Part shown: in pieces, positions 46,211-55,417 of the stretch | Position numbering within the stretch: the stretch's first letter is position 1 | Layout of the letters: the number at the start of each line of letters is the position of its first letter | DNA from: Desmodesmus armatus | Lineage: Eukaryota > Chlorophyta > Chlorophyceae > Sphaeropleales > Scenedesmaceae | Direction of reading: 5' to 3' | DNA: 64,000 nt | Assembly: GCA_007449985.2 (NCBI GenBank) | Contig: VIIQ02000739.1 | Coordinates: 186,001 to 250,000, forward strand | The notes under the pieces: model-generated | The model's database searches: none | Seen by the model: the letters and a program-made list of their open reading frames with translations, nothing else | What the model was told of the DNA's origin: nothing | Position numbers and translations under genes: made by a program

Positions 46211-48301
46211 TCAATAGTAGTAGTTTAGAGCAGGCAGAATGCCCATGGCCGCCAAGTGGCGTGACAACTGCTCTGACACGGATGGGACATACGCCCCCAC
46301 ACCCCAGTCAATAGGATGTACAGAGTATGTCCTATCATTTATGGCCTGCTCGGATAGCCGCACCCTCTCAGTGCGGAGCTCTCTTAGGCTTGTCAGGCGC
46401 TGTGCAACACCAGCCACAGTGCAATTTGAAACGTTGGTGTTGCTCAGGCGCATCTCTTTCAAGCCCACCAGTTGATCAATGCCTTTGGCGTCAGTATAGC
46501 CAAGTGACAGGTAGGTGAGTGTGGTGAGTTTAGACAGCACCCCATAGTCAGCTTCGCCCTGCACCACGCCGAAGAGCGTCAGCTTGCGCAGGCAGTCGCC
46601 CTCGCAGCACGTGGCCATGGAGTGCAAGTCTTTGGCTGTCAAATATGCGTCTGGATAGCTGCTGCCGGTGAAGTCGTCCATGACACCCTCCAAGTGCAGT
46701 TCAGCCAATTGCAGACGGTGCACTCCTGAGCGCCCAAACATGTAGGGCCCACACCCTAGCGGCAGTGTCACATCCTTGATCTGGAGCCTGGTCAAGCTGG
46801 TGCTGGACAGGAGACCTGCAGAGCAGGGTGTGATGCAGACAGGCAGAGAAGAGAAGCGCAAGAATAATCAGCAGCGGTCAATGAGTCACCGGACGTAACG
46901 TGCCAACAGCTGGTTTGGTGCTGCTGCAGCAGTGCTAGGCCTGTGGTACTGCCAAAGGCACGTGTGTTCACGTGCCCAACCACAACCATTGACAGTGTTG
47001 TCCGTGCTGCAGTCCACAGGGACCATGTTGCAGTACGCCACTGACTGGCACCTTGCAGTGAATGCTGAACGCACAATTGAGATGATGCACTGCAACTATC
47101 TACCGCTATATATTGGTGCAACAGTAACCATGCCTGTTGAGGGCAACAATAAACGCATCCACCCTGGGCACTCACCTGCGCACGACTGCATCAGACTCAA
47201 ACCATGCTCCCCATCACCCCACAGCTCCTGATGAACACCAGGGCCAATCATATGATTGGCATGCAATTGAAGTGAGCCCCCGGGTTGTCACAACTGATCC
47301 CGCCAACCAGGCTCAAGCATCGCAGGCTGCTCAAGCACCCAACTGCAGCCAGGAACTCATTCAACTCTCGACCTGCATACCCACAGGCCATATCCACTTT
47401 GATATCAGGGGTTTCTGTGTCGCCCATCATGCTAACACTTGTCAGTTGCGTGAGGCTTGAGAACACGTTCACCAGACTGCCAGAACTGCTGCAGTCCGCA
47501 CGAATGCCATGCAGCGTAAGCTCCTGCAGCTGCGTAAGCTGACCAAGCCGTGGGGTGGAGGCCTTGCCAATGCTGATGCTGTTGGTGACTGCGATGCCTT
47601 TCCGCCAGGGTTTGGTAGACCCACCTGCCAGCACAAGCCGTGTGAGGCTTGCATGCAGTCCTGCAACCAGGTCTGGCGTGATGCAGGTGCTGTGCCGAAC
47701 CTCCAAGGATGCCAGCTGGTGCTGCAGGACGTTCCATGTTGCTCAGCGACAGGTTGCCGCTATCGTGCTGGCTGCTGCTGTGGGCTCCCATGGTGAGGGC
47801 CAGCAGCAGAGCACGCGCGCAGGCACCTCCCAGCACAAGAGTCTTGAGCGCAGGCATGCGGCACAGTGCATGTGCCAGCTCAGTTGCAGTTGCTGCAAGG
47901 ATGGATCCCTCAAGCTCCTCCAATTCGTACTCCATCATCTCTCGCTCCAGCTCGTTTGCGCCCTTCCGGCGCTGGGGGTCACTGCGCCTCACCCAATCTA
48001 GTGATTCAGCCTGGCTGCTGCTGCTGCATCGCACGTCATGCAAGTTGAGCTCTGTCAGTGCAGTAAGGCTTGACAAGCCCTTGAGCATGCCAGCAGGCAG
48101 CATGCAGGGTAACAGCATCAGCACGCGCAGCCCACACAGCTGCTGCAGAGGGGGCGCAAAGGTGGGCCAGCACAGCCTGTGCCAGAGGTCATCGTCATGC
48201 CCGCCTTGTGAAGCGTTCCTTTTCAGGACCAGCTGATCCAGCTTTGTTGGAGAGGCATGCTTCTCCAACCAGGCCGCAAGAGAAGTAGTTGCTGTTTCCA
48301 T
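46211..48301 (-). pseudogene. LRR part of an F-box/LRR gene split by a retroelement
   Basis: Minus-strand exon 48301 to about 47295, then 46815-46211 (stop). It begins TATTSLAAWLEKHASPTKLDQLVLKR, the usual link between F-box and LRRs in this family, and continues with repeats such as LRVLMLLPCM, LTELNLHDV, LKTLVLGG, LTRLVLAG, LQELTLHGI, LRKLTLFGV and LTYLSLGYT. A frame change near 47745 (from ...GNLSLSN to NVLQHQLASLEVRH) implies a one-base indel. The missing F-box exon lies 5.9-6.2 kb away at 54508-54737, beyond the inserted element. With both a 6.2-kb insertion and a frameshift this is probably a dead gene, although assembly error could explain the frameshift. Confidence 0.75.
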
Positions 48302-48302
48302 C

Positions 48303-48657
48303 CGTTAAGAGACTGAGCCGTACACCTGCTAAGGCATTCCTGCTGGCAGGCCGCTGCTTCAGCTGCTTAACTCTGTGTTCCCTGCTTGTGATCCCAACAC
48401 AGTCCGCTCAGTGTACAGTATTTGAACATTGCTGTTACAACGACTACGCGACAGTACAACCACCAGAAAGGGAACGAAGGGAAGCGGGGCACCAGCACCG
48501 CGACCCACACAAGAGGCACCTCAGCCACGCTGAACCTCAGACACCAAACCACAGCAGTCAAACAGACACAGCCCTTGCATCAACCAACCACGGCATTACT
48601 ACAACAACTGCTACCTGACATGCACATGCACTCAAACCTACAGTGCTAGCGCTACTG
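48303..48657 (-). repeat. Terminal direct repeat, left copy (355 bp)
   Basis: Identical to 54153-54507 except for one base (TCAAACAG here, TCAAGCAG there). It starts CGTTAAGAGACTGAGCC and ends GCTAGCGCTACTG. Confidence 0.95.
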
Positions 48658-48999
48658 CACACCCTAGCGCACAAGCAGCATGACAGCTGTCGTACTAGTT
48701 GGGCGCTAAAGAGACAGTGAGGCTAGGCATTGTATTTCCCCCCCGTTCTGCCGATGGAATAGGCAGAACACAATGCCTGCCAGGACCTCAGGTGTGTCAA
48801 ACTTGGCAAGTTTGACACACCCACCAACTAGTAGCACTCAGCTGGCATGCTCGTGAGTGCAACACAAGCAATGCCTAACATGAAAACATAAGAATGCTAC
48901 AACACAAGAACACACACACAACACATGCAGTTCCACCTCACCTACTACAAACATGTAGTGCAGCTTCACGCCGGCACAAGGCCACCACCAGCATGCAAA

Positions 49000-49260
49000 G
49001 CCTACAACATGCTCCAAGCTCTCCGACAAGCAGCAGCCCCAAAAATAGCGCTGCCCTGTCCCCATAATCCACATTGCCTGCGCTCACCGCTAAGCATGCA
49101 CACCTTCAGCATGCACCAAGCTCTCCGACAGGCGACACACGCAACCAAGGCGCTGCCCTGTCGCCATCATCCACTACAGCCAACGCTCACAGCCAAGCAT
49201 GCGCAACTTCAGCATGCACCAAGCTCTCCAGCAGCAGCACACATGCTATCATGCGGCACC
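49000..49260 (-). repeat. Imperfect tandem repeat of about 104 bp within the retroelement
   Basis: About two and a half copies, each containing CACCAAGCTCTCCGACA or a close variant, a GCGCTGCCCTGTCSCCAT block and CTCACMGCYAAGCATGC. It lies between the gag-like ORF and the 48303 repeat. Confidence 0.65.
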
Positions 49261-49692
49261 TGCTCCCATAAACCACATGTATACCTTCACAACTCCCAGC
49301 ATGCTCAACCAACCGCACGCTCCAAGCACTCTCAACAGCAGCCTGCATGCATAGCCAACAACATGCAAGATCTGTCCTAACAGACCATTGACAGCCACCC
49401 AGAATAGTAGTTGCTGACTACAAAACATGCGAACCGTCCGTCAAACACACCAAACTCAAGCATTGAACAAAAGGAAAAGAATATTACAAGCAAGCGATCA
49501 AATTCAACTGCCAACATATTGCCATTGCCATTCAGCGCCCACTCTAGCCACTCAGCGCAAAAACAAAAACAACAGATGCGGGACTCCTTCCCCCCCAGCC
49601 CAGTGAGTGAAGACACACTGGGCTTGGAAAGTCCCACCAGCGCACTGACTCACCCTACAACAATGGTCCCCTAACCAGGGTTGAGGCCAATG

Positions 49693-52446
49693 TCACCGCC
49701 CTTGACTAACGCAAGCCAGATGACCACCGCAACCACAACCCATCGCATGTGCAGCGCACGCACCAGGTACATGAACACCACACAGAAGCTCACCAGAACA
49801 CGCGCCGTGACACGCCCCCCCCATCTCCAAGTGAAAGGGACCCAAGGCAGCCACACTGCCCATGCCCAGCCACGAAGAGCTCCACATGGTGAGCAACTTG
49901 CCACCCATGAACCAGCCCGGCAGCGCCACCGGCAGCTTGGATGCCACCTCATACTCAATTGCAGAGCTGCTGCCGGCAACAACAGACATCAGTGGGTAGC
50001 TGGGTGCTGGGGCGATAACGACCTCTGCTTGGTCACCACCAGACAGAACGGCGTGCTCACCCACCCAATCGGACACACGCGCAAGCTGCTCTCCCTCAGC
50101 AAACTCCACAGCTCCGGATGCGGTCAAGGCAGCAAGCACGCACTCCTCTTTGCACCCAGCACACAGAGTGAATGTGCTGCAAGCTGTAGCAAAGCTGCAG
50201 CAGCTGGCAGCATCGTCAAACACGTCAGGCTCAGCTAAGGGGGTAACCTCCTCCATGACGTAATCTGACAGCCTACAAACCAGCCCACACGCCATGGCTT
50301 GGTGCTGCCCTGAGGGCACATAGCTGCCGAGGCCCTCATAGTGTGCGTAAGACTCAGGGCGTGGGGCTGGCAGCAGGTCCGCAACAGACAGAACGCCATA
50401 GGCCAGGCTTGCAGGGTGCATGCCCTCCACAGGGTACAACTGGTGGACGCCAGCAACCGCTGCATCCACCTGCTGGTGCTCTGAAGGCACCTGGGGCTGC
50501 TGCTGCTGGTAGCCACGCGGGCTCACTCCTGCAGTGGCAGCATGGGACCCACGGCGCCGGATGTAGGGAGGTGCGTTGGCCATGTCAGCACCCCAGCAGG
50601 CACCTACTGGGTGACGGCGGTGGCACTCCCCGCACACGGGGTCAACCTGACTTGCTGCACCGGCAAAGGGTGTGCTGACTGCAGCCTTCTGAACATGCGC
50701 AGTAGATAGCACTTGCGGGGTGAGGAGCTGAGCCAGCTGCTGCACCAGGCCCTGCACATCAGCAGCCGCTGCATCCGGTTGTTGCCGTTGCTGTGTGCAC
50801 TGCGCGTTGGTGTGCAACGTCTTGGCGCTCAACCGAGTGTGGAGGTGGCAGAGCTCATCAGGCTTGGTGCCTCGCAAACGGTCGATTTGCTCCCACTGCT
50901 GCACGGTCCACCCCTCCTCGGGACGCTTGAGGCCGTTGACCACATTGGCAGGCTTGATGCGGGGCGCCTGCAGCGGCACCTCCTCGCGCCCAAATGCAGC
51001 AGCACTGAGGCCCAGCTGTGCCGCTTCCAGCTCCAGCCGCTGCTGGCGCTGAGCCTCCAGTGACGCACTCACAGAGCGCACTGCCTTGCGCACCATCTGG
51101 GCGATGAGCGCAGGAGTTCGATCTCGCGCAGCAAGGGGCATGAGGTAAAGCTGCACGGCCTTGCGCACCTCTGTGTCCAAAGCGCTGTCGCCAAGGCCCT
51201 GCAGGACAGCGTCACTGATGTCACGGTCACGCCCCACCAGAGCGCACAACTGCATGTACCCGGCCGTGCGCGCCAAGTATGCCTCGTAATCCTCGTCCGG
51301 CAACACCAGACTCTCTTCACCAGGGAACTTGGGCTGGCCGCGGGGAATGCAGCCCAGATCGTGCAGCTGCGCTTGAGGAGGGTAGCCCCACTTGACCGTG
51401 AGGAGGCTGCACACGAAGACCATGAACGCCATGGGTGCAGTCATAGACTCGCCATTCGGGCAGACATACATGATCTGATGGGGCAGTACGCCCGGGTGGG
51501 AGCACCCCTCCAACAGCTTGGCTGCCTCAATCTCCTCACGAGCCTCTTCTGTGCTTGCCTCGGCATCTCGCAGCTCAGCTTCCATGTTCTGCTTCTTTGC
51601 AGCAATCTTCTGCCGCAGCTCCCGAGCATCGGCCTCGGCCTTGCGCATGGCCTCCCTGACACCAGCGAGCTTGCTGTGTGCTGCAAGCTGCTTGTCCAAC
51701 GCCTCCTTTGCCGCCGCACGGGCATCATGCATCTGCTTGGCAAGCACCTCCCGTTGCTCCAAGAGTCTTGGCTCAGGCTTCAGGTTGTCAGCCACAGCCG
51801 CATTCACCTGCTTCAGCACCGCATTGTGCCTGGCCTCTGCCTCACAGACATCTGCATCGCACTGGTGAGACTGCTCGCGCGCGTCAATCTCGGCACGCAT
51901 GAGCGCGGGCTCCTCACGGCCCAGCTCAGCTGCCCTGTCCTCAAGCTGGCGTAACTCCTGGTACTGCTTGACGGCCTCCTCCTCCAAGCGGTGCAGCGCG
52001 CATAAGCGCTCCTTGGCATCGCCATAGCGCTCTATGGCTTGCTGCGTCCTGCTGGGGATGCCAGGGGATGGCTCCTGGGGCGCCAATGCCGCATTGACAG
52101 GGTCACACGGGTCGGGCAGGCCCGCAGTCTGGCTCTGCAGCATGCTGGTGAGACGCCCCCTGATGAGATCAGCTCCATCAAAGTCTTCGAAGATGGGAGT
52201 GAACTGGGAGCCGACAGAGCGATCGAACAGCCTGCCGCTGTCTGCCTCACGCAGCTGGAACGAGCAGATCCGCCCTATCTCAGTAATGTCATTGAAGGGC
52301 TTGCTGTTCGGAGCAAACATGTTGCGAGCATCATTCAGAAGATTGGTGGTTGTGGCAGTCTTGGGGTGTTGTTGCACTGTGGCGCGTGCCGCAGGGCTGA
52401 GCACAGCAACCACAGGCATGGCCCCAACGCCCTGAGGCACGCTCAA
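49693..52446 (-). CDS. Gag-like protein of the retroelement, 917 aa
   Basis: Single uninterrupted minus-strand ORF. It starts MSVPQGVGAMPVVAVLS and has a long charged coiled-coil, residues about 130-310 (for example QLEDRAAELGREEPAL and KKQNMEAELRDAEAS). A central capsid-like region follows (LPDEDYEAYLARTAGYMQL, VRKAVQLYLMPLA). Near residue 640 is a finger C-GE-C-HRR-H-PVGA-C, a zinc-knuckle variant (CX2CX3HX4C). The C-terminal third is Ala/Gly-rich. Coiled-coil plus knuckle within terminal repeats indicates a Gag protein that would package element RNA. No protease or polymerase domain was seen. The intact frame fits recent mobility. An overlapping frame at 49671-49982 encodes hydrophobic residues and ends GDIGLNPG before a stop. 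Confidence 0.75.
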   Translation of the reverse strand: MSVPQGVGAMPVVAVLSPAARATVQQHPKTATTTNLLNDARNMFAPNSKPFNDITEIGRICSFQLREADSGRLFDRSVGSQFTPIFEDFDGADLIRGRLTSMLQSQTAGLPDPCDPVNAALAPQEPSPGIPSRTQQAIERYGDAKERLCALHRLEEEAVKQYQELRQLEDRAAELGREEPALMRAEIDAREQSHQCDADVCEAEARHNAVLKQVNAAVADNLKPEPRLLEQREVLAKQMHDARAAAKEALDKQLAAHSKLAGVREAMRKAEADARELRQKIAAKKQNMEAELRDAEASTEEAREEIEAAKLLEGCSHPGVLPHQIMYVCPNGESMTAPMAFMVFVCSLLTVKWGYPPQAQLHDLGCIPRGQPKFPGEESLVLPDEDYEAYLARTAGYMQLCALVGRDRDISDAVLQGLGDSALDTEVRKAVQLYLMPLAARDRTPALIAQMVRKAVRSVSASLEAQRQQRLELEAAQLGLSAAAFGREEVPLQAPRIKPANVVNGLKRPEEGWTVQQWEQIDRLRGTKPDELCHLHTRLSAKTLHTNAQCTQQRQQPDAAAADVQGLVQQLAQLLTPQVLSTAHVQKAAVSTPFAGAASQVDPVCGECHRRHPVGACWGADMANAPPYIRRRGSHAATAGVSPRGYQQQQPQVPSEHQQVDAAVAGVHQLYPVEGMHPASLAYGVLSVADLLPAPRPESYAHYEGLGSYVPSGQHQAMACGLVCRLSDYVMEEVTPLAEPDVFDDAASCCSFATACSTFTLCAGCKEECVLAALTASGAVEFAEGEQLARVSDWVGEHAVLSGGDQAEVVIAPAPSYPLMSVVAGSSSAIEYEVASKLPVALPGWFMGGKLLTMWSSSWLGMGSVAALGPFHLEMGGACHGACSGELLCGVHVPGACAAHAMGCGCGGHLACVSQGR

Positions 52447-53073
52447 GAACTGATGCCCCTGAGCAAGGTGGCAGGAAGTTTCCCCATGAGAGCAAGAGAC
52501 GGCAGCCCTGTGATGTATTCCTGGTTTGACCGCGCAAGCATATTGCCGCGAGCAGAGTGGTTTGCAAGCAGCTCAGGCGAAAAGAGGGCTCGGCCCACAC
52601 TTGCTGGTGACTGAGGTAGCACACCGGTGTGGCTTGGGCTTTCTCCAAAAGACAGCGCAGGCGGCGTGAATAAAAAAAGATAAAGATACAGAGACACCCC
52701 CTTGGTCTCTTAACGCCATAGGACTGCGTCCCATTGGCCTCGCGTCTGTTGAGGACGGCTCTTCAACCAACACGCCTGGGGGTCTAGGGCAATGGCACTC
52801 GTGGCCACATCTCACTCCCCAGGGGCACACCTGGGGGAATTGACTTGCGTGAATTGACTTGCAAGCCGCCTTGGGTTGAAAGCAAACGTGGGAGTGTTGC
52901 AGCTAGAAAGCCGATCTGACTGAGCAGGCGTGGCACTCCTTGACGCAAGCTCGGCAGAAGGAGGGTTGACAAGGCCAGGCAGTAGGACGTGTGTGCCGCC
53001 AAGCAAGGGAGCAGGAGAGGCAGAAGATGCAGCCAGTTTGCAGAGACACTAGAGGCACAAATGAGACACTAAA

Positions 53074-53340
53074 CTGGGACAGTGGGGCGCTCGGCCCTCA
53101 CTGCCAAGGAAGCTGGGACAGTGGGGCGCTCGGCCCTCACTGCCTAGGAAGCTGGGACAGTGGGGCGCTCGGCCCTCACTGCCTAGGAAGCTGGGACAGT
53201 GGGGCGCTCGGCCCTCACTGCCTAGGAAGCTGGGACAGTGGGGCGCTCGGCCCTCACTGCCAAGGGAGCTGGGACAGTGGGGCGCTCGGCCCTCACTGCC
53301 TGGGTAGCTGGCTGAGTGCAGCGCTCGGCTGTCACCCAGA
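53074..53340. repeat. 39-bp minisatellite, six copies plus a degenerate seventh
   Basis: The unit CTGGGACAGTGGGGCGCTCG...CTGCCTAGGAAG is repeated with no length change. 39 is divisible by three, so one plus-strand frame encodes repeats of WDSGALGPHCLGS and a minus-strand frame is also open. It lies in the 1.7-kb segment between the gag-like start and the right terminal repeat, the element's probable leader. Confidence 0.95.
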
Positions 53341-54152
53341 ACCTGCAAGATACAACTAAAGCTGATGCAGCTTGAAACTTGAACGGTAGACCGACAGCCA
53401 CAGTCCTGCAATCAACAGACTTGGCAGCAGCCTCTCTCGGCAGAAGGGAAACTATTGCTCCTGGGCAGGGCTGACCTTGGGGGCTGCTGGGTGGGCACTA
53501 CTGGCAGTACTGCTGCATGCACTGAGTGAAAAAGGGCACTGGAGCACCCGCTCCACTGGCTATTGCGTGCTGGCTCTGCGTTGAATTCACTGATCAGTTC
53601 ATGCTGCGAACCCCGCATGCATGCCTGCAAACTGCTGTAGCATGGGACCTGCAGCTGCTGACCCCCAGACAGCTTCCCAGCATCCCATGCTAAATTTGCA
53701 CTGCCAAGCCAGATGACAGCTGATAGACCGCCCAACGTTGCAAGTCACTAGCGGTCCCTCAACAAGCTCGAACGTTGCCCCCGCAACGCACACAGCAGAT
53801 CAAGTGGGCTGCTCAAGACGTGGCCAGCGCCCAGGCACCCGTTCCTTCAACTAAGCCACGCAACTCTCTGAGTAGGTTATCTCTCGCTCTCGTGGAGAAG
53901 ATCGTCCCCTCAAAGCTACCCACCGGCTCACCTGCTGCAGATGATCGGAGGATACACCTCAGAGTCCCGTAGTCGTCCCAGCCTGGCGATTGCGACACTG
54001 CAATCGACCTAACAGAACGGTACAAACACCAGAACACGCCCACAACCTGCAGAAGCCCCTAGGTCAGCCCCTAGCCCGGGTTAGCTACCTACGCGAACAT
54101 GCTGGAAACTACTGCTCCACGAAGGCCATCACACCAAACTGTGGCTTCCCTT

Positions 54153-54507
54153 CGTTAAGAGACTGAGCCGTACACCTGCTAAGGCATTCCTGCTGGCAGG
54201 CCGCTGCTTCAGCTGCTTAACTCTGTGTTCCCTGCTTGTGATCCCAACACAGTCCGCTCAGTGTACAGTATTTGAACATTGCTGTTACAACGACTACGCG
54301 ACAGTACAACCACCAGAAAGGGAACGAAGGGAAGCGGGGCACCAGCACCGCGACCCACACAAGAGGCACCTCAGCCACGCTGAACCTCAGACACCAAACC
54401 ACAGCAGTCAAGCAGACACAGCCCTTGCATCAACCAACCACGGCATTACTACAACAACTGCTACCTGACATGCACATGCACTCAAACCTACAGTGCTAGC
54501 GCTACTG
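54153..54507 (-). repeat. Terminal direct repeat, right copy (355 bp)
   Basis: Matches 48303-48657. Its outer edge abuts a 12-bp inverted repeat in the F-box exon (54507-54534). Confidence 0.95.
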
Positions 54508-54737
54508 TCAATCACAGCTGGTGCTGTGATTGACGTGGTGGCCTCTGTTGCTGCAGTTGCCCAGGTGCTGCAGACCAGGCTGCAGGTGCCCAGCCGGGAC
54601 TTCAGGGTCAGATGCTCCATCAGCTGCTTCAGGAAGTCTGGGGGTATGTCAAACGCTGGTGGATTGGGCGTAGGTGGATCATCTGCTGCTGTGCAAGGCT
54701 GTGCGGTGAGATCACAACAGCAACAGTAGAACAGCAT
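54408..54737 (-). pseudogene. F-box exon of the split F-box/LRR gene
   Basis: Minus-strand frame with an F-box: FDIPPDFLKQLMEHL, then KSRLGTCSLVCSTWATAATEA, matching the LP...LxxIxxxL...LxxCSLVCRxW pattern. At 54507 genomic coding sequence (…SITAPAVID) runs into the retroelement's terminal repeat and the frame stops at 54408. The ATG at 54737 is a plausible start, but an upstream exon is possible. Together with 46211-48301 it would make one typical chlorophyte F-box/LRR protein. Confidence 0.72.
54507..54534. repeat. 12-bp inverted repeat at the element boundary
   Basis: GTCAATCACAGC (54507-54518) and GCTGTGATTGAC (54523-54534) are exact complements around TGGT. The outer base of the left arm is the last base of the terminal repeat. 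Confidence 0.9.
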
Positions 54738-55417
54738 GAGGGGGTTGCACACCACACAGCACTCAAGCTGACGTGCCTCCTGCACTAAAGATCACGGCTA
54801 TTTCAAGCAATCTTACCACGTCTGCATGCTGCTTGAAACTCTGTCTCATGCTGCTGCAGCACCCACAGCAGTCTACAACTGGGAAGCAAGCTGCCCTGCC
54901 GACAGGTATTGCAAGCCTGTATGCGGACCTCAACTCTGGAAAACCCAAGTGAAAGGAGCCGAAGGCACGATTGAACTACGCCTTTTGTTCGCGCTGGTGT
55001 TTGAAACGTAGTTTTGACCCCCGAACAGCTGCGTGTGCAATCGTGCGAGAGTGGAATATGGCTATGACTGCTGGATCTACGAATCAAGGAATATTTTCAT
55101 CTTGGACGAGGACGACCGGACATGGAGCAGATGATCTTTCATCTTCTAATTGAGTGAAGGTCTTGGACCTCCTCAGGCGGCGGTTGCAAAAGCTTGTTTC
55201 AAGGGTTGCTTTTGCACGCACCGCACAAGGTATGGTTTTCCCCATACCCTGGCAACGGAAGCTGGTAGAAGCTGGCTGGCCACAACACAGTCAGATGGCC
55301 AGCCTCTCAACACACTGTACATACAATCCCATAGCGCAACACAAAACTAAAAACCTGGTTATGGTACTGGAGCAGTATTGTCATGAAACCATCACCGGCA
55401 GCCACGGCCCACCATGC
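54738..55417. other. Spacer between F-box exon and kinesin 3' end
   Basis: No gene seen. It must contain the promoter of the F-box/LRR gene and the kinesin 3' UTR, both on the minus strand. No TTACA (minus-strand TGTAA) was found here, so the kinesin polyadenylation site is unknown. Confidence 0.4.

Larger units (their letters stand above)
48303..54507 (-). mobile_element. Retroelement with 355-bp terminal direct repeats and a gag-like ORF
   Basis: The direct repeats 48303-48657 and 54153-54507 are offset exactly 5850 bp with one substitution noticed, so the insertion is young. Orientation is taken from the internal 917-aa ORF on the minus strand. The left flank resumes LRR coding sequence and the right flank is F-box coding sequence of the same gene, which dates the insertion after that gene formed. 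Flanking GATGGA (left) and GATTGA (right, minus-strand sense) may be an imperfect 6-bp target duplication. The repeat ends are not TG..CA, and no primer-binding site or polypurine tract was recognised. No reverse transcriptase or integrase is visible, so it looks non-autonomous. Confidence 0.82.

Noticed and set aside
51361..52614. Plus-strand ORFs of up to 197 codons opposite the gag-like ORF
   Set aside because: Antisense shadows of a GC-rich 917-codon frame; they break repeatedly while the minus frame is continuous.
53074..53340. CRISPR-like array
   Set aside because: Units are directly adjacent with no unique spacers, and the DNA is eukaryotic nuclear.
53049..53411. Both strands open across the 39-bp minisatellite
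   Set aside because: A repeat unit divisible by three stays open automatically; this is not evidence of a protein.
48303..54507. Simple segmental duplication of a 355-bp sequence
   Set aside because: Halves of one F-box/LRR gene lie outside the repeats and a gag-like ORF lies inside, so insertion of an element explains the structure better.
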